In this document: piece after piece, positions 42,010-53,682 of the stretch
Numbering within the stretch: position 1 is the first letter of the stretch
Layout: every line of letters starts with the position of its first letter
NCBI GenBank assembly: GCA_905331475.1
Contig: CAJNYU010001305.1
Span: 419,224 to 483,223, forward strand
Source: Rotaria socialis
Taxonomy: Eukaryota > Rotifera > Eurotatoria > Philodinida > Philodinidae
Direction of reading: 5' to 3'
DNA: 64,000 nucleotides
Notes under the pieces: generated by a model
The model's database searches: none
What the model saw: only the letters and a program-made list of their open reading frames with translations
What the model was told of the DNA's origin: nothing
Program-made: the position numbers and the translations under genes

Positions 42010-42952
42010 TTTTTTCGTTTCTTATTCTCATGTAATCAATCTCTTATAGCTAGATGAAGATAATGAAGTGATGAGAAAAGAGAAAGAAATAATGAGATTG
42101 ATACCTACCAGTAACGCCAATAGCATTTGTCCATGGTATTATCAAGTTTAGTAAATACGTAAAATGATAACGAAGAAAAAAAATGATTCTTTTATGACAT
42201 GAATATAGTCTTTGAAAACGCCAAAGAGAAAAGAAACAAAGTTGCTGTTTTTTTTTCAATAGGCTAATAATAGTAGATTATTCTTGTTGCTATTCTGATG
42301 ATATCCATCCAACTATATGTTTCTTTTCTTTGGTTCTACTTCTAAATGTATATTACAGCGTAGCCAATTAACGGATTAATGAGAAAATAATTAAACAAGC
42401 ATTGACATCATGTCTTCTTTTCTGTTTGCTAGTTCTCGATAATAGGGGATCGTCAGCACTCTTCTTAGATTTTCTCTTTTTCTCTTTTCTGTTCGTTTTG
42501 AGTACAAACTATCGCGGTTGACTGACATAAACAATTGGTACCTTCATCTTTTTTCTCTTGTTCTTGTTTTAGTCTTATCCATTTATTGATTGATTGAGAG
42601 GAAAGAAATCGAAAATCTCTACGCTTCCTTTGCTCATTAGTCTTAATTTTAACATATAATTGCATTGAATGGCAACTTGATTAAGCTAGACGACAGTGTA
42701 ACTGAGTATCAACTTCAAACACAGCCTGTATCGGAAATGATCACCGTTCTTTTTTCCTTAGTAATGTTATTTTCGAGCGAATACACAGAAAAAAGCTAAT
42801 TGTCCTATGATATCTCCGCCCTGTGCGTACGCTCGATTCAGCACGGTATGGCACGCACACGCGAGTGTGCGTTTCAACCCTATCAAATGTCAACACACAC
42901 GCGTACATGCATCCAGAGACAAATCGATCTAGAAAAGTCGATTGTGCGCTCA

Positions 42953-42954
<2 letters not shown>

Positions 42955-42984
<30 letters not shown>
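42955..42984. repeat. (TA)n microsatellite
   Basis: About 15 TA dinucleotides, in the gene-free region upstream of NR4A. Confidence 0.9.
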
Positions 42985-42986
<2 letters not shown>

Positions 42987-43627
42987 CACATACATTGTAT
43001 CAGTAGACATGTACATAATAATTCATTAGTCATTCATAATATTGAACATCGTGTCTTATTGATGAGTACATCAGTGTTATACTGAACTATTCATCGACAC
43101 TAATTATCTATAAGAAACTACGAACTATCATCAACATCCGCCTTGTACAATCAATACCAGTTGTGCAAATGAAAGAAGAATAATAAATGGATCATCAGTG
43201 TCTGCTGTGTTCTCTTGTTGATATTGAGACAATCTGGATTTTGACTTTTTTCTATTCATTGACTTCAAATATATGCATTAGGCAATAATCATACGTATAT
43301 GTGATGAACGGAATTTTGATTGGAAAAAAACAAATAGCAAACGTTAGAGATTCGCATTACAAAGGCGGTTCACGCATCAATAATATGACGATTGCATACG
43401 CGTGTTTGTATGGCAGAGCTCAAGATCAAATTACAAATGATCTTACTTGCATTGATGTTTAGATTTAATCCAAGAAAAAAAAACGTTGCAAATAAATAGA
43501 ATGTTACGCTTTTCTCTCTTCATTCCTATTCGATTTGCTTGAGAAATACCATCTTTTACTCTTCATTATTTAGCATCAATAAGAAAGTATAGTGTGGCCA
43601 AATGGCAAGAATTAACCATCGCTTACA

Positions 43628-43660
43628 GATGATGATGATGATAATGATGATGATGATGAT
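43628..43660. repeat. (GAT)n microsatellite
   Basis: GAT/ATG triplets, eleven units with one interruption; not in a supported gene. Confidence 0.85.
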
Positions 43661-45374
43661 AGTTGATATGGGCATAGAAAAAAAACATACACACACTATG
43701 CATGGTAGGCGTCGAGCGAAAGAAAAACATGATGTATGCATGATAATGACAATGACAACATCAAACAGAAAAAGAAAACGAGAGACAATGCTGCAAAGAA
43801 TTATTTTCACTAATGCTAACTACGACGGTTGTTCATAAGTTTGCCTACTTTAATTAACTTTTTTTCTGTTTCATCTTTTATTAGATAAAGCAGATGTTAT
43901 TTGTTATTTAGATATTTGCGTAAATTTGTGTGATAAAATCTTTAATAAATACATACATACATACATATATAGTAATGCAGCTTGAAATTTGTTAAAAATT
44001 CATGCATTCTTAAAATATAATATTGGTTCACTGAAATAGATAATGAATAATATTTGGCATCATTGCTTCTTGCAAGTAGTCTCATATTTGAAAATATTCA
44101 TGATGAATTCAAATAAAATTTTTTACAAAACGGTTTGTGTTTAATGCAAAAATAAAATGAATGGTTTATTGTTCAAATTTTTTTTAGAAAATAAAAAAAA
44201 ATTTTCACATTATTTATTCCTAAAAACTCAAAGATCGATTCTCTTCACAGTGATTTATTGCTCCACTACATCATTAGAGACAAATAGCTTGATTATTGAG
44301 CATTGATATCTAACGGGCTTTGTTAATTTTTGCATTCACCGTCATCCTCATTATTTACAATATCCGCTGTGAAACATGTGCACGAGTGGCAGTCTCAATT
44401 GCTAAACATATTCGTTTCGTCTTCTATTTTTGTCAGAAAAACAAATAAATAATAGAAGTGATCAGACTATTGATAGAGAGAAACAACAAATATTGCACAT
44501 ACTTGTTGTCTTCTATGAAGGGTGATAATATCAACGTCACAAGAGTAAAAAGAAGAGCTCGTGTGTCATATATAACGATAAAATGTTTTGATCATCAAAT
44601 AGATCGAGAATATTTATTCAGTAGAATAAATTCTACGATGCTCAATATTGGACAAATACAATCATTATCATTTTGGATTTTGACACCTAGGATATTTTAT
44701 GATCCGTCATCACTTCAATCTCCTATTTGATATTCACAACCATATAGCTATATACATATGTAAATTTTCTTGACGTTCTAATGATCATTTACAGTTCATG
44801 TTCAAATTTATGACAAAAGGTATAAAAGAAAAATAAATACGCAAAATTTCTCTCGAATACAATGATACTCGAAAGACCAAGCCACATGCGAAGAGGGCAG
44901 AGAGAGAGACAGAAAGAACAATAGTATTCGAGAGAAGTACTATTGATGATGATGATGATGTGTTCGCTTTTTTCCCATATACAATAGAATTCGTTAGTTA
45001 TTCAACTGGTTTTAAAATTTGAATCATTTTCGATGTTAGTAGAAATACATAAATAATCTTCAAAAAAGAACCGAAAACGTTACATTATTGCAATGACACA
45101 AATAACTTGGCAAACATGTTATAATTATAATAATATTTATCAACGAGATCAATGTTTATGATGCCTTATATAGATTATATAATAAAATGGCTACAATCAA
45201 TAGTTGTTGAAATGCCATAATCTATCATTGATTACTTCTCAGTGATGAAAACAATACAAAAATTGTAACTTACTAATTTGCTTTTGTTGTTAAATTTCAA
45301 ATTCAGTTTAATATAATAAGAAAAAAATTCGGCATAAAAAAAAATGACATCTTTTCAATAATTCATATTGAATA

Positions 45375-46078
45375 ATGATAATGGAAAATTTAAACTGTTC
45401 TATTTTGATTTCATTATTCTTCATTGTGACAATTTTGTCTTCATGTAAAGATCAACATAACTATTCTATTGCTATTTTCTTCCGAACTGTTATCGAAATA
45501 TTCATCGTGATCGTATTGATTCTTTTTTATAAATTTTTCCAATGAAGTTTTATAGTCTATTTGAAATGTAAATTTTAATAGTATCCTACTTTTGTTTTTA
45601 GCCAATGATGACGAAATACTTGAAACTGTAGTTGTAGGAAAAACGAATCTGATCGATTTTTATTTCTGGTAAGAAAAATTAGTTCATATCGGTTAATCAA
45701 TGACAACACAAAATTATAAGAAATTTATTCAAATCGAACACGATAAAAATATAAGCAATATCTTCAAGTTGCGTGCATAGTACCTACATTCCATGGCCAT
45801 GAATACTTCGAATAATTTATATTATCAGATGAAATTGTCCAAAAGTCCTGAAAATTATTCGATGTAGTTTAGCCTGATTTTTACTTGGTAAAAATTTGCA
45901 GTAAAAAGTTCAAAATTTTATTTTATTCAAAAACTGACCTATGGCAGTAGTCTTGTGATGAAAATTCAATAGTTTATTCTAATTATTTGTTTTCATATAT
46001 GTTTTCAGGTTTACTCTAGATTATACGTTTGCTACTAACGCATTAAATTTATCCTGTGAAAATTTTCTTGTGCGATAA
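45375..46078 (+). CDS. Putative 68-residue secreted protein, three exons
   Basis: Three short exons join in frame: 45375-45444, 45602-45668 and 46009-46078, ending at TAA. Each intron is GT...AG with a pyrimidine-rich acceptor (TTTGTTTTTAG and ATGTTTTCAG). Exon 1 encodes CSILISLFFIVTILSS, a strong signal-peptide core, after MIMENLN. The mature part is SNDDEILETVVVGKTNLIDF then YFWFTLDYTFATNALNLSC and a short tail. I recognise no family. It stands tail to tail with the aspartic protease gene, about 210 bp away. The frame survives two introns and begins with a leader, which argues for a real gene, but each exon is short enough for chance to be possible. It could also be the remnant of a longer secreted protein. 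Confidence 0.4.
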
Positions 46079-46288
46079 GTATTGGCATGTATTTTAATAG
46101 TTAGTCCTTCGGAAAGAGATCTCTAGGTGCGAAACGAAAAACTCTATAAACTCTAAGATACTATGAAAATTTTATTTTCATCTACGAACTCAAGTTTCAT
46201 AGAAGGTAATAATTTTTATGCTCGAAAAAAATTTTGCTTTGCAGAATATTATCAATATAAACAAGATATTGAAAACTAAAGAGATCAA

Positions 46289-48680
46289 TTAAACAGTTTT
46301 GATGAGAAAAAGTCCTACTAGTAGAACAATATCATTTAACGTATGTCTTAGGAAAGTATTCATTTGTATGCCCATAGATGTTACAATTGTCGTTTGTGTT
46401 GAACTACTTGTAGTTGATGCAATCGATTGTGTTGAACTACTTGTAGTTGATGCAATCGATTGTGTTGAACTACTTGTAGTTGATGCAATCGATTGTGTTG
46501 AACTACTTGTAGTTGATGCAATCGATTGTGTTGTTACTTGTGTTGTCTTTGATAAATTATTGAAAGGAGATGCGTCGAAAGATTTTGTCCAATTGTAAGA
46601 GATCGATGTAGCTAAACCTACTTGATTGTTTGCAAAATCAAAAATTGAATAAAATCGGTACAAAAAATAAGTGCCCAATGTCCAGTAGAGATTGCCTCTT
46701 GAATCATATATGTTGAGTGGAACAAAAATTGTATAACATAAATAATTGTTGACTCCATTATTAAAAGTTAAAATGTACTGTAATGGAGTTAATGTAAATG
46801 CTTTACCACCGATTATGAAGGTTACATTTGAAAATGAAGAGAGTGAACGTGCAATGCAATCAACTTTATACTGAAAAAAATAAAATAGTGACAATGAATA
46901 TATTTAATATGAAAAGCATTTTCATGTATACCATTTCAGCAGATGAATCATAAGTACCACCGAGTGCAATATTTAAAGTATCAATGGATTGAGTAGGACC
47001 AAGAATAAATGTAGTGGTAGTATCAATGATAGCATACAACGATGAATTGATAACAGTTGAGTTGGCATAGACCCTTTATAAATTATCTAATAGAATTTGG
47101 AAAACAAAATGTATGAATAACAATTTTACCTATCCATTAGAAATTCCCAATATATTTTTATTACTACAGGAACATAAGTAATTGAACCTGTATATTTACT
47201 TGAATCTATATCACCGAAAATAAGTCCACTTTCATATGAAGAGTTTTTGTCCCTAAAAAGAATGAAAAACTAGATCTATTATTTTACTTATTTGTGAGAA
47301 GCTTACGGATTCAAATAGATCGAAAATAACAGTTTCGAGATTAAACCACGGTTCCACATACTGATTAAAATAGTTGTACCATTATCAAATGTTAAATCGG
47401 GATATGAAAGACCCAAAACCCCATCACTTAGTAAACTACTCGTACTGTTTATAGAATTACATTCAACAAATGTTTGATTTTTTATTTCAATTCCATTGAT
47501 CTATATATTTGAATAAAATTAATAATAATTAAGGAGTTCGCGAAGAATTATATTTGATGATAATACGAAGATTTGTTTTTCAAACAAATTTTCAAATATC
47601 TCGCTCTCCATCTAACGTCACAATAGTAAGTAAATTTCAAGATGATAATTTTTGAAAAATTCGATTTCTGGTTATTAGTACTAACAGATCTCCATATGAA
47701 TTGCATACGTATATCTCTTTGAGTGACTTACTGTAACTGTATCAATACTGAAAATACCTTCCACAAAAGATCCATCGCCATAGCCAACCAAAAAATTCTT
47801 TCCATTGGCAATATATGTACTTGACAATGTTGCATCATATTTATTCATTTTAGCTGAATAACTCAGAGAACATATATATATATATATGTATATATCTATA
47901 TATTCATAGAATAAAGATAAAAGCTGAAAATATTACCACAATTCGATAAGCACTTGACTGATGCCACCCATAAATTAGGTGACCCTGTATCAAAATCAAC
48001 GATAAATAGTTGAGGAGGTGTACCAATTGAGAGTCTTACAACGAAATATCCCTATGAAAAGAAAAAAAACAATAAGAAAAACGGTAAGTCAGTCATCAAC
48101 AAACATGAATTCACATAATTCATTTAAAAATCCACATAAATATATGTATGCACTTCTTTAACAGTGTTTTATCGTAATGCGACTAATAGAAATAAGAATA
48201 ACGCATCGCTCATATTAAGCATCACAGAGAGATAACAACAAAACTCTCTAACTAGTATATATTCATCAATAAAGAATTTTGGCTTGAAAAATTACGCATA
48301 TCGTCTATATTCCTACACAATATGTGTTACTTCGAAACAAGCATCGATATAGTAGGTTTAATAAGAATCCATTATTACTTACATCAGCTATATTGATAAG
48401 ATTTTCGTAAATACTGGATGTATTTGTTAGTGTTTGGCGTAAACTACGTGAAGATTTTTCACAAAAGATAATATTTTCTTTGTTCATTACACAATTATTT
48501 TTACGTGATTCATAAGGTGACAATCGATAGACAGGCAGTCTGTTAGATTAGATAAATATATATATGTAACTATTTTGCTAATTGAACAATATGTACTTAC
48601 TGAACAAAATGATCGCTGAGTACAAAATTATTAATAACGATTATGAATAATGAAGGTAAGATGATAGTTAGTTTCAACAT
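46289..48680 (-). CDS. Pepsin-like (A1) aspartic protease, GPI-tailed
   Basis: Exons, in transcript order, are 48680-48601, 48539-48383, 48051-47937, 47853-47732, 47500-47307, 47252-47130, 47073-46932 and 46870-46289. They give 504 residues. It has a signal peptide (residues 1-22) and a propeptide-like stretch to about 79. The first active site is [12 protein letters not shown] with Asp100. The flap Tyr142 is in GYGDGSF, and [10 protein letters not shown] follows. The second active site reads [13 protein letters not shown] with Asp281, so the usual D-T-G is D-T-T. Two cysteine pairs are visible. The C-terminal 80 residues are Ser/Thr-rich, with an 11-residue repeat in four copies ([11 protein letters not shown]), and end in a hydrophobic helix ([14 protein letters not shown]) without a cytoplasmic tail. 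This is the layout of a GPI-anchored surface protein, similar in plan to yeast yapsins. Both catalytic Asp residues remain, so activity is possible. Confidence 0.88.
46395..46526. repeat. 33-bp minisatellite, four copies
   Basis: Four essentially identical tandem 33-bp units (TGTGTTGAACTACTTGTAGT... on the plus strand). The unit is a multiple of three and codes the 11-residue Ser/Thr repeat of the aspartic protease. The near-identity of the copies implies recent amplification or homogenisation. Confidence 0.92.
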
Positions 48681-49807
48681 AATGTTTAGTCCGTTTATAG
48701 ATTTCTGCTGAGAATAATAAGAAAATATGTTATTAAGTATGAGAGTAATATAGATGAAAAATAAATGAATAATGACCGATAAGAATAAGACGTTGTTGTG
48801 AAAAATATCCATCGAAGAACAAACAAAACTATTTATTCTATTCATTCATCATTGGTTCTATAATGAAAAGTTTTTCTCTATATATGACAAGTTATGTTCT
48901 CCCGTTTAATAATTTTTTGTATTCGAATCATTTTTTTCCTAGTAGCTTAGTAGTATGACACAAACGAGCAAAATATAATTTAAATGAGTTTGTGACAATA
49001 TGACTAATATAAATAAATAGATGAAATCATTGATCTATTGAATTTTGAAGAAAGAAACTGATCTCTAATGTAAGATATTAATCATCAAGTAGGCTGAGCT
49101 CGTGACTTGCCATTAGAGAACATTGAGTTTTATTATTGACACAAGTCATAAAGTCTCATATGCACTTAGAGATTGTTAATGTTAAAGCTTGATTTACAAA
49201 AATACATCATCAGAATATATTATTCTACGCAGTTCTATTAATTGAAAGAAAAGGAATTTCACAAAAATACTTTATTAAATCCAAGGCATCAAGCTGACAG
49301 CTTGGTTATGAATGCTAAGTACTGCATGGGATTGGATACAGAAGAAGAACAAACGTAAAAAGTCACATTTTCCCTCTTACCCATCCATATTCAAGCACTC
49401 AATATGAATAGGTGCACCAAATTTCCTTTTATTTAACTTTTCACCGATCCATTTGCTTGTACAATAATTATTATGAATAGTCATAATGATAAAAGGAATA
49501 AATTTGAAAAACAATAAATTCCTAAAAGCGAATTCTTTTATTCGGATTAATCAAGGTGTAATAAAGCGCCTTTATCACCAACGATCAAAATACAACAATC
49601 ATGAGTGATATGAAATAAACGGAAAAAAGATATTAGTAAAAACAAGTTGCCAAGTAATATGATTCGGCATAAAAATTTTTTAAAAATTATAGCAACGAGA
49701 GAGATATGTGAGCAGTTTGCATTTGAAAATCTGAAATAAGTTTGCTTTCTCGAGTAGAGTAGAACTTGATAATTTTTATTTAGCTTTCTGATATGTAACT
49801 ATCTATT
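48681..49807. other. Intergenic, no gene seen
   Basis: About 1.1 kb between the aspartic protease start and the 3' end of the trypsin-like pseudogene. No supported features. Confidence 0.55.
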
Positions 49808-50990
49808 TCAGCCAGTAATTCCTTTAATCCAAGGCTTGTAACTTGCGACGTGCGTGTAAACATTCGGTTGATTGTTAGGACCTGCTGTGTTGCAGACGTG
49901 AACGAAACTAGCTACACCCGACAGAATATATTGTTCCTAATATAGAGCTAGGATAGGACCACCACTATCGCCTTTACATGCCGAAGCGCCAGTGATTGAA
50001 TCAGCAACACATATCTGTTTAGAATTATAAAGTGGTTGCCACCACTGATCGCATTCACCTACAACTTTTGTGTGTAGGCTTGTTTGAGTGTACTTTGGAT
50101 TGGTTCACCGATGTATTGAGAGCCCCCATCCAGTAATAATTACTTGGTCATCAGGTTTTGGTTCACCGCCAGGCAAACATGCTAGCTGAACAATACGTGT
50201 TGAATATGAAGGAGGTACTGACACGTAGCAAGGCCATATCATTAGTATACGTAGTAGGATCGTATTGAGGATGAATGTAAATTGCTTGAGCGGTGCACTT
50301 CTGCCGTGAAACTGTTTCTGAAGTTGAGGACACATTATGACTACCAGCAATTAAAGTAATAGCTGAAGCTTTATTTGTGGCAATGCAGTGAGCGACAGTA
50401 ATTACATAATCTTTGTGAATCAGAGTACCATCACAAAATGAATTATATCCTTCATAGGTAATCATCTAAATAGGTATTAATTAAAACTCGAGTGTTGTTG
50501 TTTCCTGACTACTTACCCATGGCCATGAATTTGAAATTGCTTCTATTCCATCAAAGGTACGGGTGATTAGACTTGATCGAGGAGCGATTTCTTGTTTACC
50601 GCAAGTAGTACTATCCAACGGCAGTGGTAAAGTTGTTGTTGTTGTACGGATAAAGTGTTTATTGGACAACAGTATCGAACACGAAAGTCAACATAAACAG
50701 GTTCTAACTATCGAATCGATAGAAGATAAAGTGTGACATTCGGTCTGCTATAGGACCACTGAACCTGCCGTGCACCACTTAAATAATTGGTGGATTGTGC
50801 TTCAAGACCAAATGGCAAACGACACATGCTTGTCGGATTTTGGGCTAGAATAATGCTCATGTCTTCATAGTCGCCACCGGTTGTCCTGTTAGGTTTAGTT
50901 ACATTGAATCATATTGTCCATAACGAATTAACTGAACACGCTTGTGTAGTAAGATTTAATGGAAAGAACACATTGATGATATTTCGAAAA
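49808..50990 (-). pseudogene. Trypsin-like (S1) protease pseudogene
   Basis: Read on the minus strand from about 50990. First comes a beta-rich extracellular segment (FNVTKPNRTTGGDYEDMSII, LSGARQVQWSYSRPNVTLYL) that may be a CUB-like domain, interrupted by stops. A Thr-rich linker follows, then STTCGKQEIAPR and the S1 domain. The catalytic His is in DYVITVAHCIATN and the Asp in YTNDMALLRV. After a frameshift near 50230 the text continues STRIVQLACLPGGEPKPDDQ and VIITGWGLSIH, then a TGA at 50105. The catalytic Ser lies in CKGDSGGPILALY, directly followed by TAG at 49937. The family ending NVYTHVASYKPWIKG precedes the terminal TGA. All three catalytic residues are readable but at least one frameshift and two or three stops break the gene. 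It belongs to the secreted-protease cluster. Confidence 0.85.
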
Positions 50991-51135
50991 CCACCTAGCA
51001 CAAGGATGAAGATAACTCATTCGTTGGTTTTTCTTTTTTTGTATGAAAGTTATTTCATGTATTAGACATTTGCAGAACTGTTGGTTTCTAGCTTTCTCTC
51101 CTATGTATTCCAGAAATTTTACCTATCTCATATAT

Positions 51136-51275
51136 GTCAAACTTAAATTCAATTGAAATTTTCAACTTTCAACTTTTAATCCAACAGCGTTTGAAGAATC
51201 GTGGCTGACACATATTACTGCTGTCAGTGAAGTTGAAAATTTTAATTTCAATTAAATTCAAGTTTCAAGTTTGAC
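51136..51275. mobile_element. 140-bp inverted-repeat (MITE-like) element
   Basis: The left end GTCAAACTTAAATTCAATTG and the right end, read in reverse complement as GTCAAACTTGAAACTTGAAT, form long imperfect inverted arms of about 40 bp. Arms include a shared GAAATTTTCAACTT-type core. The whole element is about 140 bp with a short unpaired centre and no ORF. Target-site duplications are not clear. A miniature inverted-repeat transposon is the likely explanation. Confidence 0.6.
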
Positions 51276-51708
51276 ACTATTGAACTATCTATGAGAAGAC
51301 TTTCTGCGAAGCACACAGTCAACTACTGGAGGACGGTGGATTTTATTCAGCAATCTAGAACAAATAAAATTATGTATGCCACTCAATACACAACTATGGA
51401 AAATTGTAAAAACAAACAGCTTTCAGATTTTACGCTCTATTACGAATTTTGCTGTCGTTTTCTGTTCCCGTTGGTTTATCCATCTAGCTACAAATAGATA
51501 TTCGAATACACTCTTTCCGAAGTAGTCAAATGAATTTTACTAGCTCACACAACTAATATGAACAACTACTACATTACAAATATTTTGTACATTATTACCA
51601 TTGGTGAACCGTATTCAACTGCGAAATATGATTTGAATCGTTGAGATTGGCTAATTTTTAGATAAGATCCCGCTGCGCTCAAACTCGCCTAAGTACTTAT
51701 ATTGATGT

Positions 51709-52687
51709 CTACAACGAATGCGAACAAAGGTCTGTGTTAATAGCAGTCAAACTTTCTAATTTTCGTATTCCATGAAGAATCCCTGTTTCTTGCTCAGCGC
51801 CTACAAGGAAAAAGCAGTGGTGAATTAAAATCAATTTTGAAAAAACTATACGATAACAAGATTCTATAGTGATTTAGTTATGTGCACACAAAATGAATAA
51901 ATGAACAATTTTTTGTTTTGCTTGTCTATATGGTTTATCTAATACTAGTTTAACAATGAAATATACATACCATAGCCTGGGGCAATTTTGTACGGAACGG
52001 TCCCATTTGGCCAATGCACATTATTACCAATTAGCGGAACTCCACGCTTGAGTGAATCAAAGAAAAATTGAATTATTTATTATGATACTAAAAATGTACC
52101 TACCGTTTTTAGTGACGCTGAAATAATAATATCTTCTTCGAATGCATCCGCTAAAAATCAGAGAAAAAAATCAATTTAAGATAAAGCCCAATTCTAAACT
52201 ACCAATCTGGATAAATCAATGAACCAAAAGTAATTAGTACTGGAGATTGACGCATGATATACGTATATTGTTCGTATTCATAATCTTGCGAAGAAATTTT
52301 GAATGCTACACTGGCAATTCATATCAAAATAAATCAATATGAGACCAGTACTCTCTTCGTTCACTGAACATCAGATTCTTGTTTTCCAATATTCTATTTA
52401 AACTTGATTCCTCTGGTATGAGCAACATTAGAAGTAATAAAAATACGTCGAAGCATGACAGTCCTAATCAAGCAAGAAAAACTGTTGTTAGCATTTCAAC
52501 TTACGTGTATGTAGTATTTTCGTGTTTACAGTCGATGGTAGCTGCATAAAGAAAGAAAGAAAGTAATTTACTGTATTGGTAAGTCTATTTCACATTTTAA
52601 TTATATGCTCACTATCAATGTTGGAGGTTTCTGTGCATTTGTTACGAGAATGAAAGTAACGAATGCTAACAAAGTAAAGACGAGCAT
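51709..52687 (-). pseudogene. Truncated astacin-like metalloprotease
   Basis: A leader exon at 52687-52613 encodes MLVFTLLAFVTFILVTNAQ, a signal peptide. Intermediate exons, down to about 52210, read in frame through FKISSQDYEYEQYTYIMRQS without a recognised fold. Exon 52150-52104 reads ADAFEEDIIISASLK, the typical astacin propeptide ending. Exon ~52047-51971 reads RGVPLIGNNVHWPNGTVPYK, matching the astacin N-terminal WPNG-xPY signature. The next exon reads GAEQETGILHGIRKLESLTA and stops at 51709. The zinc-binding HExxHxxGFxHE motif is absent in the following 700 bp on this strand, so no catalytic site is present. The splice phase into the propeptide exon does not fit my upstream exon, a further sign of decay or of misread splicing. 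Confidence 0.6.
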
Positions 52688-53682
52688 TGTTTACGTCAAA
52701 ATCTTTCCTCGCTGAATAGCAGATTGTTTCAATAATGAACTGAATAGATAGTCGAGTTTATTAATATCATGCATCAGTGGATATTAATTATGATTGTGAA
52801 AACATATTTGAAATACATGCCATAGTGTATTGGCAAAAGTGCATGCATTACAGAGTTAGCGGATTTCATGAAAACATCACCATTACGTACTGTCACACTC
52901 GATAATTTCTAGGTAAACAAAAATGAATGAGGCGTAATTGTCAGGGTATCAAAAATATGCATCAGGAATAGCTGAGTGTTATTGTCATGCTCACCGAAAC
53001 CAAATTGCAATCATGTCAAAAACTTCTCGGCGATCGATTACCTGTCTATCTGTGCAGATATAAGCAATATTTTAGTTTTACATGCAATATTAGTTAGTAT
53101 GTGACTGTTGTTCTCTTAGTGCGTTTCGCTTTCATTCTGATGATTGAAGCTTATTATTTCTTTCGGATCTATTCTCTCATTGTTAATTTGTATCCTCGTC
53201 CCCGTTCGCATGCCAGCATGGAAGTTATTCTCAGATTCTTCAAATTCTATTAGCCATTTCTATTCGATAGATTGAATAGGTCAATGAATCATTCTTCAGT
53301 TAATATTCTTGTTGTTCGACTCATATGTTCGAAAATATTAGTCATCTTACAAAATACTACATATTTAGATTTCATGTAGTGCTATTGGACACAGACGAAA
53401 ATGCTTGAGGTTGATTTCATGTGTGTAGGTTTTTTATGTACTCTATTTTGACAGTACTCAAAGAATATCTCTGTGATCATAGTCGTCAATATTAAATAAA
53501 AGACTTCTTTTTCTCAAGTATTTATCGTATTTACATGCATATATAAATCCAGCTTTGAGTATCGATCCTACACATGGGTATTTTTATTCATATTGTAATA
53601 CTAATTCAACACAATAATATATAAAAAAAAAGACATAACATAAAAGTCAAACACAACTAATCTACACACAATACAACGAGAG
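52688..53682. other. Intergenic, no gene seen
   Basis: About 1 kb separating the astacin remnant's leader from the 3' end of TBC1D31. Nothing recognised. Confidence 0.55.

Larger units (their letters stand above)
38036..45374. other. Large gene-free, simple-repeat-rich region upstream of NR4A
   Basis: Over 7 kb with no supported coding sequence on either strand. It is dense in microsatellites: ATC near 38287, AGA near 40283, CT near 40847, GA near 41512, TTC near 41985, TA near 42955, GAT near 43628 and 44944. It also contains a paired hairpin at 39939-39996. The position suggests 5' UTR introns and regulatory DNA of the NR4A gene, which is an immediate-early gene in other animals. That role is inference. 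Confidence 0.55.

Noticed and set aside
46299-46598. 99-codon plus-strand ORF with repeated [11 protein letters not shown]
   Set aside because: Antisense reading of the 33-bp minisatellite inside the aspartic protease's last exon; the minus-strand protein is clearly the real one.
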